Shown piece after piece: positions 15,934-24,198 of a stretch of DNA of 42,689 nt (position 1 is the first letter of the stretch; the number at the start of each line of letters is the position of its first letter). The notes under the pieces are model-generated. The model ran no database searches. It saw nothing but the letters and a program-made list of their open reading frames with translations, and was not told where the DNA came from. Made by a program: the position numbers and the translations under genes. The stretch is from Actinomycetes bacterium (GTDB lineage: Bacteria; Actinomycetota; Actinomycetes; Propionibacteriales; Propionibacteriaceae). The stretch lies in assembly GCA_023443125.1 (NCBI GenBank), contig JAEZVO010000050.1:1-42689 (forward strand). Reading direction: 5' to 3'.

Positions 15934-16596
15934 CTACGCCTGGTTCGATTGGCGTCGCTGCCTGACGATCACCACGGCAGCCGCGCCAAGCACGATGATC
16001 AACCCCACCGCCACGACGGTGCCGGTGGGGAAGTCAGACTCCGGCACTGGTTCCGGCATGACCACCTCCGGATCGGCGAGGTCAGCTTCGGAGACCCCTT
16101 CCGGGATGCGCAGTTCGCCGTCGATCTCGACGCGCAGCGGTTTCGGCGTGCAGCCTTCTGTGTCTTTGCTGTTGCGGCACCAGCCTTCGATGGTGCCTGG
16201 CTTGGGCTTCCACTCCTTCGCGCCCTTGGAGGAGAACTCCCAACCCTTGTCGGCCGACGCGTGCCAGTAGTTCCAGAACGAGCCGTCGAACGTCTTAGGG
16301 CACGGGTCGGGGCGTCCACCGAGCGCACAGATCATTCCGCCCTTGTCGTGCTCAACCGTCACATTGGCCGCCCGCAGCGCAGCCTCACCGTTGTCGGGCG
16401 TGCCGACGCATTGGTTCGCGACGACGGTGCCGTCCACGTCGGTGACATACAGCCACACCTGCCCCGCATCCAGACAGGCACCGACGGCGTTGCTGCCCTC
16501 CTTCGACGGTTGCTCGACGGGCGACGCGTCGTCGGCGACGGCCAGCGGTGAGGCGCAGAACAGCAGTGCAGCGAGGAGACAGAGCACACGGCGCAT
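15934..16596 (-). CDS. Secreted, membrane-anchored DUF4430-like protein
   Basis: Protein of 220 residues. It has a signal peptide (about 1-21, MRRVLCLLAALLFCASPLAVA), one globular domain with paired Cys (Q-C-V-G, M-I-C-A-L-G-G-R-P-D-P-C-P, G-W-C, G-C), and a C-terminal membrane helix (about 190-212) followed by a basic tail. The segment F-W-N-Y-W-H-A-S...K-P-K-P-G-T-I-E-G-W aligns with domains of the two other riboswitch-controlled surface proteins here, which resemble the DUF4430/transcobalamin beta domain. It is probably a cell-surface corrinoid-binding or docking protein. It follows the 811-residue protein gene by 70 bases, separated by a hairpin. No LPXTG is present. Confidence 0.65.
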   Translation of the reverse strand: MRRVLCLLAALLFCASPLAVADDASPVEQPSKEGSNAVGACLDAGQVWLYVTDVDGTVVANQCVGTPDNGEAALRAANVTVEHDKGGMICALGGRPDPCPKTFDGSFWNYWHASADKGWEFSSKGAKEWKPKPGTIEGWCRNSKDTEGCTPKPLRVEIDGELRIPEGVSEADLADPEVVMPEPVPESDFPTGTVVAVGLIIVLGAAAVVIVRQRRQSNQA

Positions 16597-16618
16597 AGAA
16601 GATCCTTCCGATACGGCA

Positions 16619-16651
16619 CTGGGGCCAGTACCTTGACAGTACCGGCCCCAG
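16619..16651 (-). terminator. Hairpin between two surface-protein genes
   Basis: A 13-bp stem with one mismatch (CTGGGGCC-GTAC at 16619-16631 pairing with 16639-16651) and a seven-base loop, in the 70-base gap between the 811-residue gene and the 220-residue gene. There is no U-run. It may partly end transcription and lower expression of the second gene. Confidence 0.45.
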
Positions 16652-16666
16652 GTTCGCTTGCCGTAA

Positions 16667-19102
16667 TCAGCGGCGCACGTAGTTGAACGCTGCGCCGTAG
16701 GTGATGGTGTTTCCTACTTGCACACCGACACGCCAGGTGGTGCGGCCGGCGTTGTTCATGCCGTAGGTGAGGGGGATGACGTAGCCGCCGTTGGCGTTGG
16801 TGGTGCGCTGTTGCGACTTGGACCACGTGCCGTTGGGCAGCTTCACCTCTGTCCACACGCGCGCGTTGCGTGCGCCGCGGGCGGTGCCCCACACGTAGGT
16901 GGTAGCACCGACGGAAGCGGTCCCTGCCGATGCGCTGTTCACCGTCACCACGCGCTGGAAGTTGAACGGTGCGCTGCGTACTACGGAAGATCCAGACTGG
17001 ACGGCGACGCGCCAGGTGGTGCGGCCGGCGTTGTTCATGCCGTAGGTGAGGGGGATCACGTAGCCGCCGTTGGCGTTGGTGGTGCGCTGTTGCGACTTGG
17101 ACCACGTGCCGTTGGGCAGCTTCACCTCCGTCCACACGCGCGCATTGGCGACACCAGTGGATCCCCACACATTCGCGGTAGCACCGGCAGCCGCACGCCC
17201 AGCGGTAGATGCGGTGACGGAGACGACGCGGCGCTGTGTAACCGTCGGCGTGTACTCGATGTCACCGACAGCATGTTGGACGGCAACGCGCCAGCTCAAG
17301 GTGCCAGCGGTGTGCATGCCGTAGGTGAGAGGGATGGTGTAATTGCCGTTGGCGTTGGTAGTGCGCTCTTGCGACTTCGACCACTTACCATTGGGCAGCT
17401 TCACCTCCGTCCACACCTTGACGGGTTTGTCGGTGTCGACGGTGCCCCAGACGTAGGCAGTCGCCCCGACAGGCTTTACCTCGGCCACAGCAGCGGTAGC
17501 GGGTTTCCGCGGCTCCGGATCGGGCTCGGGTTCCGGTTCGGGTTCCGGATCGGGCTCAGGCGTGGGGAGCGAGTCGAGTGCAAGCTGGGTGCGCGGGTAG
17601 GGGTTGGTGTCGGCGGTGGCGTTCATCGAGAACGACCAACCTTCCCAGTCGCCGGGCTCAGGATCGCTGCCCATGATGCCGACGTTGGAGTAACTCCACG
17701 TCTTGCCCTCGTCGGAGGACTGCCAGTACGACCAGTAGGCGCCGGCCGGCGGAGTGTCGATGCACTCCTCGACGTAGTTCTCATTGCCCTCGAGCGCGAT
17801 CTTCTCATCGGCGGCCGGACGGTTGTTGATGCGGCAGACGAAGCTGTCGCCCCACCGCTCGACGCCCTGCATGGTGAATCCTGCGCCGCGCAGCGCTTCG
17901 AGACCGTCGTCCGGGTCGCCCTCGACGCAACGGATCTCGGGCTTGCCGCCCAAGCCCTGGTAGTCGACCACGATCGTCACACCCGAGTTCGCCGGCGTGC
18001 AGGGGCCGGCGTAGTTCTTAGGCTCTGGCGTCGGTTCCGGCTCTGGTGTGGGCTCGGGTTCGGGGGTCGGCTCGGGCTCTGGCGTCGGTTCCGGCTCTGG
18101 CGTGGGCTCGGGTTCGGGCGCGGGGTTGAAGTTGATGGGCTTCACCTGCGTGCTCTTGATGGTGGCGTAGCCCTTGCCCGTGGGAGCGAAGATGGCCTGA
18201 GTGGTGGCCATGACGTCGCTCCTGGTGCCGTCGTGCACGTTCGACCATGCGCCGGTGCCGGTCTTCTTCTGCTGGTCGACGAGGTATGCGACGGGCGACT
18301 CAATGTCTTCGCCTGCCTCAGCCAGGGCGCCGGCGAGAATGCCGGTGCTATTTGCCGACGAGTACGTCGCCCAGTACGTGTTGCCGTTAGCATCGGTCTT
18401 CTGGTTGGCCGGGTTCTGCGCCCAATCGATGGCATCCAGCGCACTGTCGAGTGCTTTGTTTCTCGTGGCGCGGTCAGGGGCTTCCGTCGACAACAGATTC
18501 ATCGCCATGATGCCCATGCCGGTGTAGTCGGGGTCGGCATTGAACTTGCCGTTCGAGGTGTAGCCGAAGGCGCCGTCCTGCTGGTTGGCGAGCATGTTGT
18601 CGATGACGGATTGCGGCACCTGCTCGCCCGCCCGCGAGAGCGCAATGGCAATCAGGTAGGGGGCCCAGAAAGCCTTGGTGGCCTGCGAATTCGCCTTGGC
18701 GTAGTCCACCAGCTCAGCGACGAGGTCGCGCCCAGGCAGGAACGTGCGGGGGTCTTGGTTGGACGAGAGCAGTGTGATGATGATCTTCGCTTGCCCCGCC
18801 GGGTTGGGGTTCGCGTCCGGGGTGCCGACGTACTTCGGCGTCTTCTCGTGCAGCGCTCGGAGCATCGACTCGACGACGTCGGGATGCGCTTCCGCAGCGC
18901 TCAGGGCGAGGATGCCGTCGGCAATAGTGCCGGCGGCGAAGTACTTGCCTGGTGTTTCTTTCCAGGTGGTGGCGAGCCAATCGGCTGCCTGGGTGACTGA
19001 ATCTTGCTTCGCGTCCGCGTGCGCGGGGGCGGTGCCTAGTGTGCCGATGGCGAGCATGAGTGCCATCAGTAACGCCAGGACGCGGTTTCGCTGCAAGGTC
19101 AT
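16667..19102 (-). CDS. Secreted transcobalamin-like protein: alpha/alpha toroid, DUF4430-like domain, three surface repeats
   Basis: Protein of 811 residues. The signal peptide ends at A-P-A-H-A (about residue 29). Residues about 33-310 show repeated helix pairs of the prenyltransferase/squalene-cyclase toroid kind (DWLATTW, YFAAGTIADGILALS, NSTGILAGALAEAG), the fold of the alpha domain of intrinsic factor and transcobalamin. A PEPEPT linker follows, then a DUF4430-like domain (GVTIVVDYQGLGG...YWSYWQSS...WEGWSF). The C-terminus has three repeats of about 80-90 residues, each with V-W-T-E-V-K-L-P-N-G-x-W-S-K-S-Q, probably wall- or surface-associated. Together with riboswitch control this suggests extracellular corrinoid capture. 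ATG 19102 has AAGGAG seven bases upstream. Function is inferred. Confidence 0.75.
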   Translation of the reverse strand: MTLQRNRVLALLMALMLAIGTLGTAPAHADAKQDSVTQAADWLATTWKETPGKYFAAGTIADGILALSAAEAHPDVVESMLRALHEKTPKYVGTPDANPNPAGQAKIIITLLSSNQDPRTFLPGRDLVAELVDYAKANSQATKAFWAPYLIAIALSRAGEQVPQSVIDNMLANQQDGAFGYTSNGKFNADPDYTGMGIMAMNLLSTEAPDRATRNKALDSALDAIDWAQNPANQKTDANGNTYWATYSSANSTGILAGALAEAGEDIESPVAYLVDQQKKTGTGAWSNVHDGTRSDVMATTQAIFAPTGKGYATIKSTQVKPINFNPAPEPEPTPEPEPTPEPEPTPEPEPTPEPEPTPEPKNYAGPCTPANSGVTIVVDYQGLGGKPEIRCVEGDPDDGLEALRGAGFTMQGVERWGDSFVCRINNRPAADEKIALEGNENYVEECIDTPPAGAYWSYWQSSDEGKTWSYSNVGIMGSDPEPGDWEGWSFSMNATADTNPYPRTQLALDSLPTPEPDPEPEPEPEPDPEPRKPATAAVAEVKPVGATAYVWGTVDTDKPVKVWTEVKLPNGKWSKSQERTTNANGNYTIPLTYGMHTAGTLSWRVAVQHAVGDIEYTPTVTQRRVVSVTASTAGRAAAGATANVWGSTGVANARVWTEVKLPNGTWSKSQQRTTNANGGYVIPLTYGMNNAGRTTWRVAVQSGSSVVRSAPFNFQRVVTVNSASAGTASVGATTYVWGTARGARNARVWTEVKLPNGTWSKSQQRTTNANGGYVIPLTYGMNNAGRTTWRVGVQVGNTITYGAAFNYVRR
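16680..17460 (-). repeat. Three tandem domain-coding repeats
   Basis: Three units of about 260-290 bases encode the C-terminal repeats of the 811-residue protein. The last two units share stretches of more than 100 nearly identical bases (about 16735-16850 and 17025-17135), while the first is more diverged, so the outer two look like a recent duplication. Confidence 0.75.
18010..18125 (-). repeat. Short tandem repeat coding for a Pro-Glu linker
   Basis: About 115 bases of 18- to 24-base repeats encode (P-E-P-E-P-T) units between the toroid and DUF4430-like domains. Copy number in such repeats often varies between strains. Confidence 0.75.
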
Positions 19103-19194
19103 ATGCGACTCCTTGACTGAAACGGTCCTCACGGTTGGGAGCTGTTTCAACAAGAAATCGCTCCACCGCAGACCTCGACGGTGTTACAACATGA

Positions 19195-19284
19195 CCACGG
19201 GCGGGCATTCCGGCTTCGAGCGCTGCTCGTTACGGCTGCGGGTCAGCTGTGGACTTGCACCACATTCCCCCGACTCCACGGTCA
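19195..19284 (-). ncRNA. Cobalamin riboswitch 2
   Basis: On the minus strand the core 19226-19271 reads G-A-A-T-G-TGGTGCAAGTCCACA-GCTG-ACCCGCAGCCGTAACG, which fits the cobalamin riboswitch pattern GGTGxAAxTCCxxxxCTGxCCCGCAxCxGTA. A B12-box-like AGCCGGAATGCCCGCC follows (19203-19218). A TAGGCT hexamer at 19291-19296 is a likely -10, putting the RNA start near 19284. The message runs into the 811-residue transcobalamin-like gene after about 90 bases of possible expression platform. Cobalamin binding should lower expression. Confidence 0.88.
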
Positions 19285-19290
19285 CGTCGA

Positions 19291-19296
19291 AGCCTA
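19291..19296 (-). promoter_or_regulatory. -10 element before riboswitch 2
   Basis: TAGGCT on the minus strand, seven bases before the presumed start of the riboswitch RNA. It lies beyond the end of the upstream TPR-like gene (19331), so the 811-residue gene can be transcribed separately from the large operon. Confidence 0.45.
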
Positions 19297-19330
19297 CACC
19301 AGCCGTCGCGGGCAGGGAGCGCTGCCCTCG

Positions 19331-19993
19331 TCACCAGGTGCGTTCGCCTTCGCCGCCGGCACGGGGGTCTTGCTTCTGCTCAGCCCGTTGCCGCTCCTGC
19401 TGCGCTTGCTCGGCGCGCTCGTCGATCTCCTGCTCGCGGTCGACGTCGTCTGCGGGGGGCTCGTCGGATGGCCGCTCTTTGGTTTGCCCGGCCTTCCCCG
19501 CCAACCGCTGCTGGCTTTGCGATTTCTGCGACTGCGCCGACTGCCCACCCGCCGTCACCTCCTGGTCGTCGCACGCGGCGCTGGCCAGCACTAACAGCGC
19601 GCTTCGGTAGCGAGCGGTGGCGCTGTCGAGGTCGTCGTGCTCGCGGAGCGCGTCGGCGGAGCGCTCCAACGCCGTCGACCAGTTGAGCCGGATCGTGCAG
19701 TCGTGCTCGACGGGAGCCCGCAGTGCCGCCAGCTCGAAGTCGCTCGCTGCCGCATCCCATTTCTCCTGCTCGTACCGCGCGACTCCGCGGTTGAACGGCG
19801 CCTTCCAACCCTCGATGGGCAACGGCACCGCCCGCGAGTAGTGGCGCTCGGCATCCAGGGGGCGCCCCTCCTGCATCGCCTCGCCGCCGAGCCACATCGA
19901 CACCTGCCACGTGAACACCATCACACCCGCGCCCCCGACGAGCATCGCGACGAGTACGGGCCACACCAGCCAACCCAGACGTGAACGCTTCAC
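19331..19993 (-). CDS. Membrane-anchored TPR-like protein (Bat-module member)
   Basis: Protein of 220 residues. One N-terminal membrane helix (about 8-30) is followed by a TPR-like region (EGWKAPFNRGVARYEQEKWDAA and A-L-E-R-S-A-D-A-L), then a highly charged Gln/Glu/Lys-rich tail that is probably disordered. GTG 19993 overlaps the previous stop (GTGA). BatE/BatC-like TPR proteins accompany MoxR and VWA genes in many aerotolerance-type operons. It is the last gene of the long riboswitch 1 operon. Confidence 0.7.
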   Translation of the reverse strand: MKRSRLGWLVWPVLVAMLVGGAGVMVFTWQVSMWLGGEAMQEGRPLDAERHYSRAVPLPIEGWKAPFNRGVARYEQEKWDAAASDFELAALRAPVEHDCTIRLNWSTALERSADALREHDDLDSATARYRSALLVLASAACDDQEVTAGGQSAQSQKSQSQQRLAGKAGQTKERPSDEPPADDVDREQEIDERAEQAQQERQRAEQKQDPRAGGEGERTW

Positions 19994-20925
19994 AGCTCCT
20001 CCTTCGCGCCTCGCATCCGACGCGCAGCCACGGCCAGGTCTGCGCACCATACCGTCGCAGCTCCGACGGCGAGCCACCAGGCGAGTGAGGTGTCACGGTG
20101 AGCGGCCTCCGACACGCGGGCGCCAGCCGCGGGCGCCCAACCCTCCAACGCCCCGGGGGATGTGCGGTGCTGATACGAGCCGCCCGTCTGCTGCGCGATC
20201 GCCCGCAGCGCCGCCTCGTCAAGCTTCGACTTGGCCGGCGTCCCGTCGCGGGTGACGAGCTCGTCGGTGCCCACATGCATCGCCATCACGCCGCCCGCGG
20301 AGGTGCCGTAGCCCAGCACGAGCGAGTCGTCGACGAGCCCTCGAAGTGGCGCAAACGACGCAGGGTTGTGCTTGGAGATCTGCTCGCCGTCGCCCAGATA
20401 CACGAAGTATCGGCGCACACCCGGGCGCTCAGCCGCCGACTGCTGCAGGAGCTGCTTGGCCAGCGGTAGCCCGGCGGCGATGTCGGAGCCGGTGCCCAGG
20501 CCTTCCTCGCGCCAACCCATCGTGCGGGCGAGCGTGACGACGGCGGCGCCGTCGGTGGTCCACGGAGCGGCCACGCGCGCCTCATTGTCTGACGTCACGA
20601 CGGTGTACCTCGCACCCGGCATGGTGCCGACGAGCGCCTCGACGTCGGCGGCCACCCCCTCCATGCGGGGGCGGTCGCCGTCGTAATCCTGTGCAGCCAT
20701 CGACGTGGTGCGGTCGACGAGCAGCACCACATCCATGCCGCTGGGGGCCTCCTCACCGGTGGCGTGCTCGAAGCCCGGCTGGAGTGCCACGCCGGCCAGC
20801 AGTGCGAGCGCCGCGATGCGTAGCCAGGTGTGGATGTCGCGCCACATTCCGCGCTGCCACCACAGCGTCACCACGAGTGCGACGGTGACGAGTGCGAGCG
20901 CGGCGGGTTGCACGTCGAAGGTCAT
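19990..20925 (-). CDS. VWA-domain membrane protein 2 (BatB-like)
   Basis: Protein of 311 residues. Two hydrophobic helices near the N-terminus (about 10-22 and 36-52), a VWA domain beginning V-V-L-L-V-D-R-T-T-S-M (MIDAS-like, Thr for the first Ser), and a C-terminal membrane helix (about 280-300). ATG 20925 has AAGGAGG upstream and a four-base overlap with the preceding VWA gene. Such paired VWA proteins work with MoxR AAA+ ATPases, possibly to assemble or remodel envelope complexes. Confidence 0.82.
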   Translation of the reverse strand: MTFDVQPAALALVTVALVVTLWWQRGMWRDIHTWLRIAALALLAGVALQPGFEHATGEEAPSGMDVVLLVDRTTSMAAQDYDGDRPRMEGVAADVEALVGTMPGARYTVVTSDNEARVAAPWTTDGAAVVTLARTMGWREEGLGTGSDIAAGLPLAKQLLQQSAAERPGVRRYFVYLGDGEQISKHNPASFAPLRGLVDDSLVLGYGTSAGGVMAMHVGTDELVTRDGTPAKSKLDEAALRAIAQQTGGSYQHRTSPGALEGWAPAAGARVSEAAHRDTSLAWWLAVGAATVWCADLAVAARRMRGAKEEL

Positions 20926-21884
20926 GCCCCAACCCTCCTTCGTGCGACGGCGGCCCCCGCAGCTCCGAGACTCAGCATGGCCATGCCCGGCCACAGGAGG
21001 GGCTCGGCGTCGGTACGGGGCGGCCCTTCCAGCTCGCGGGCCTGGGTGCGCTCGACCGCCTCGACGATGCTCGCCAGCGGGGCGTTGGGTTCGAGTGCGA
21101 GCGTGTCGCCCCCGGTCAGCTGCAGCGCGGCAGTCATGGCCTGCGTGGCGGCAACTTGGTTGTCGTTCGGAGCGATTCCGAACACGAGCGTGCGCTGTGT
21201 CGCGGCCTTCTGCGCCGCCTCCTCGAGGGTGAACAGGCTCTTGCCGGAGGTTTGGTTGTCCGTGGCGAACACGACGGTGCGCGAACGGTCCGGGTCGGTG
21301 GTGTCGAAGCGCTGCAGGCAGCTCACGAGCCCGTCGCCGATGAGCGAGCTACCGACGTCGCCGACCTGCGTGCCGCGAACCGGCCCCGTGCTCACTTCCC
21401 GCGACGCGGCGTCGAGCTGCTCTATGACGTAGCTGGCGTCGTCGGTGAGGGGGAAGAAGGTGACCGCGGAGGCGTCGAACATCACCAGCGCGATGCGCTC
21501 CCCGTCGAGGCGTTCCGCCAGCTGCTTGTAGGCGCCCAGCACGTCTTGCACCACCGACGACATCGACGCCGACGTGTCCATGCACAGCACGACGTCGCGG
21601 TTGCTGCGCGCAGACGGCAGCTGATGTTCATCGACGGGGCGCGCCACCGTGAGTGCTGCTCCGCCCACCGCGACGGCCACCGCGAGGAATTCCACCGTGA
21701 GCCACCGTACTCGCCGCCGGGCCGCGTCGCGATACTGCGGCAACGCGCGCAGTCTGGCGCCCGCGCTGAACAGCAGCGCCTCTCCCGCCGCCCTCCGACG
21801 GAGCGGCCACCACCAGGCCACCACACCCGCCAGTGTGGCGGCGACGAGTACCGCCACACCCCACCACGGCTGACTCAACGCCAT
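20922..21884 (-). CDS. VWA-domain membrane protein 1 (BatA-like)
   Basis: Protein of 320 residues. Membrane helices near 8-26 and 62-80, then a VWA domain with intact MIDAS start V-V-L-C-M-D-T-S-A-S-M and a later T-D-D/ATDNQ segment, and a C-terminal helix (about 298-312). It overlaps the small DUF4381-like gene by ten bases and the second VWA gene by four. VWA domains bind metal-dependent ligands; the partner is probably the neighbouring VWA protein or the MoxR ATPase. Confidence 0.85.
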   Translation of the reverse strand: MALSQPWWGVAVLVAATLAGVVAWWWPLRRRAAGEALLFSAGARLRALPQYRDAARRRVRWLTVEFLAVAVAVGGAALTVARPVDEHQLPSARSNRDVVLCMDTSASMSSVVQDVLGAYKQLAERLDGERIALVMFDASAVTFFPLTDDASYVIEQLDAASREVSTGPVRGTQVGDVGSSLIGDGLVSCLQRFDTTDPDRSRTVVFATDNQTSGKSLFTLEEAAQKAATQRTLVFGIAPNDNQVAATQAMTAALQLTGGDTLALEPNAPLASIVEAVERTQARELEGPPRTDAEPLLWPGMAMLSLGAAGAAVARRRVGA

Positions 21885-22342
21885 GCGCGAATCACCTCCC
21901 GCGCCTGCTCCGCGTGCGCGGCCACGTCGAAGTCATCGTCGAGAGATGCGGCAAAGCCCACCTCTTGCAGGTCGCTCACCAACGCCGCGACGGGGGCCAG
22001 CCGCCGGTCACGCTCCGCCGCCGCAGCCAGCTGACTTGCGGTTTCATAGTCGGCGTTCCCTCCGGAAGCCACACCGACGAAGCGCCGCACCGTCCGGCTG
22101 AGCGCCTGGGCGGCGTCCTTGGGTTGCCCCAGGCGCGCATCGGCGTCCACTTGTTCCAGGGCGGACTCCCGCAGCCGCTCCAGCGACGTGTCCACTTCCG
22201 GCGGCGACGGGCGCAGCGCGCGCCAGCGCCACACGCCGACGGTGAGCACCGCGAGTGCCAGGACGAGCGCCCCGATGGCAACCAGCCACCACCACCAGGA
22301 TGTAGCTACGACGGGTTCGATGGGCGGCAGTTCAAGCAGCAC
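21875..22342 (-). CDS. Small membrane protein, DUF4381-like
   Basis: Protein of 155 residues. One membrane helix near the N-terminus (WWWWLVAIGALVLALAVLTV) is followed by a cytoplasmic helical domain with L-S-R-T-V-R-R-F-V and a final F-D-V-A-A-H-A-E-Q-A. The placement between DUF58 and VWA genes is that of DUF4381 proteins in MoxR/Bat operons. GTG 22342 is preferred over GTG 22351 because AGGAG lies nine bases upstream of it and one base from the other. It overlaps the DUF58 gene. Confidence 0.65.
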   Translation of the reverse strand: MLLELPPIEPVVATSWWWWLVAIGALVLALAVLTVGVWRWRALRPSPPEVDTSLERLRESALEQVDADARLGQPKDAAQALSRTVRRFVGVASGGNADYETASQLAAAAERDRRLAPVAALVSDLQEVGFAASLDDDFDVAAHAEQAREVIRAWR

Positions 22343-23210
22343 GACGCACACTCCTCAACCAGGAAAGTAGCTGCGGCACAACAGGACTGCCGGGGGTGAG
22401 GGTCACCGTCGGGATGGCAAGCCTCGACAGCGCTGCGCTCCGACGCGTCGCGCGGTCTGCCACGTCGGCGCGCCACGCGGTGGCCAGCGCGGGGTCGTCG
22501 AGGAGCGCTCGCGGAAGTTCGCGCGCTGCGACGAGGTCATGCACCGGGCGCGAGATGCGCTCGTCGGTGGGGTCGACGTCGGGAACCACCACGTGCACCA
22601 CGGTGTGCTGCACGGCGAGCCGACGTAGATGCAGCTCGAGGTTGGCGTCGACGTCGATGTCGCCCGTGACCACCGCGACGATCCCTCGGCGCCGAATGGA
22701 CGTGCCGGTGCGCTCCAGAAGCATCGGGAGGTCGCCGTCGGGAGAGGTGGGGGCGCAGGCGCGCTCCGCCTGGGTGAGCATGCGTTCCACCCGCACGGCT
22801 CTAGTGCTCGGGCGCGCCACGATAGCGCCAGCGGCCCCCCAATGCAGCATGCCGACGTAGTCGCCGCCGGCCAGCGCGAGGCTCGCGAGCGTTGCGGCGG
22901 TATCGAGCATGAGTTCACGTTTGAGCGTCGACGGGCCGGCCATCGCCGCCATCGACTGCCCCGTGGCAAGCGCGAGGAGCAGCGTCGTGCGGCGTTCTGC
23001 CACATGGCGTTGCACCAGCAACTCGCCACGACGTGCAGAGGCCTTCCAGTCGATGTCGGCGACGTCGTCGCCGCGCACGTACTCCCGCACGTCGTGAAAC
23101 TCCAGCGAACGCCCTGCATTCACCGATGGGTGGGCACCGTCGAGCCACCCGCTCACCTTGCCTCGGGTAGCGAGCATCACCTCGGTGCGCACACGAGTGA
23201 GCCGGGCCAT
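22332..23210 (-). CDS. DUF58-domain protein
   Basis: Protein of 292 residues with the DUF58 signature S-L-E-F-H-D-V-R-E-Y-V-R-G-D-D-V-A-D-I-D-W followed by S-A-R. The VWA-like part that comes next reads L-L-L-A-L-A-T-G-Q-S-M, so the usual metal-binding D-x-S-x-S has lost its Asp. There is no membrane segment. The gene begins one base after MoxR ends. DUF58 proteins regularly accompany MoxR ATPases. Confidence 0.85.
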   Translation of the reverse strand: MARLTRVRTEVMLATRGKVSGWLDGAHPSVNAGRSLEFHDVREYVRGDDVADIDWKASARRGELLVQRHVAERRTTLLLALATGQSMAAMAGPSTLKRELMLDTAATLASLALAGGDYVGMLHWGAAGAIVARPSTRAVRVERMLTQAERACAPTSPDGDLPMLLERTGTSIRRRGIVAVVTGDIDVDANLELHLRRLAVQHTVVHVVVPDVDPTDERISRPVHDLVAARELPRALLDDPALATAWRADVADRATRRSAALSRLAIPTVTLTPGSPVVPQLLSWLRSVRRAA

Positions 23211-23211
23211 G

Positions 23212-24198
23212 TTACGGGGCCGTCACCGCGTTGAACACTGCGTCGACGATCTCGTCAACGGGCACCTGCTCCGCCATCGCTTCGAAGGTCAGCACGATGC
23301 GGTGGCGCAAAATCGCGTGCCGCATCGCGGTGATGTCGTCGGGGATGACGTGGGGCCTGCCCTGCAGCAGCGCGTGTGCGCGGGCGATTTGCAGGAACGC
23401 GATCGACGCGCGCGGGCTGGCACCATACTCGATCCACCGCGTGGTGTCGGATTGCAGGAAGTCTGCCGGGCGCCTGGTCACGTTCACCAGCTCGACGATG
23501 TAGCGCTCGATGGCCTCGTCGACGTGCACCTGCCGCGTGATGGCCCGCAGGCGACGCACGTCGTCGACCGATGCGACGGCGGGAGCCGGCTGCTCGAACA
23601 CGCCGGAGCGAACGCGACGAAGCACCTCCACCTCGGCGTCCGCGGCGGGGTAGTTGACGACTTCCTTGACGAGGAAGCGGTCCATCTGCGCCTGCGGCAG
23701 CACGTAGGTGCCCTCCTCCTCGATGGGGTTTTGGGTGGCCATCACGACGAACGGGTCCGGCAGCCGGTGCGTGACGCCGCCGATGGAGGTCTGCTTCTCC
23801 TGCATCGCTTCGAGCATGGCCGACTGCGTTTTCGCCGACGAGCGGTTGATCTCGTCGAGCAGCACGAAGTGGGCGTGTACGGGGCCGAGCTCGGTGTGGA
23901 ACTTCGCCTCCGCCGGGTCGAACACCTCGGTGCCGATGATGTCGCTCGGCAGCAGATCAGGGGTGCACTGGATGCGCGCGAAGCTCGCGTCCACCGAGCG
24001 CGCGAGTGTGGACGCGGCAAGGGTCTTCGCCAAGCCGGGCACGGATTCGACGAGGATGTGCCCTTCTCCCAGCAGCGTGGCCAGCAGCGCCACACGCAGC
24101 TTCTCCTGACCAACGACGGCGGCGTCGAAGTACGTGGTCAGGGCGCCGAGTCGGTCGGTGGCGAACTCCAGGTCGGCAGGGCTCAGCTGATCGTTCAT
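23212..24198 (-). CDS. MoxR-family AAA+ ATPase
   Basis: Protein of 328 residues. Walker A S-V-P-G-L-A-K-T (52-59), Walker B V-L-L-D-E-I-N-R (112-119) and the sensor region M-A-T-Q-N-P-I-E-E-E-G are all intact. MoxR ATPases act as chaperones for complexes, often with VWA partners; the related chelatase subunits ChlI/CobS pair AAA+ with VWA to insert Mg or Co into tetrapyrroles. ATG 24198 overlaps the upstream S-component gene by four bases (ATGA), so it is translated from the riboswitch 1 message. Confidence 0.92.
   Translation of the reverse strand: MNDQLSPADLEFATDRLGALTTYFDAAVVGQEKLRVALLATLLGEGHILVESVPGLAKTLAASTLARSVDASFARIQCTPDLLPSDIIGTEVFDPAEAKFHTELGPVHAHFVLLDEINRSSAKTQSAMLEAMQEKQTSIGGVTHRLPDPFVVMATQNPIEEEGTYVLPQAQMDRFLVKEVVNYPAADAEVEVLRRVRSGVFEQPAPAVASVDDVRRLRAITRQVHVDEAIERYIVELVNVTRRPADFLQSDTTRWIEYGASPRASIAFLQIARAHALLQGRPHVIPDDITAMRHAILRHRIVLTFEAMAEQVPVDEIVDAVFNAVTAP

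Noticed and set aside
18010..18125. CRISPR-like repeats
   Set aside because: The repeats are short, contiguous and in frame with a protein linker (Pro-Glu-Thr); there are no spacers.
16718..19000. A 760-codon plus-strand reading frame opposite the 811-residue surface protein
   Set aside because: It mirrors the repeats of the minus-strand gene and has no motif; the minus strand has a signal peptide and a ribosome-binding site.
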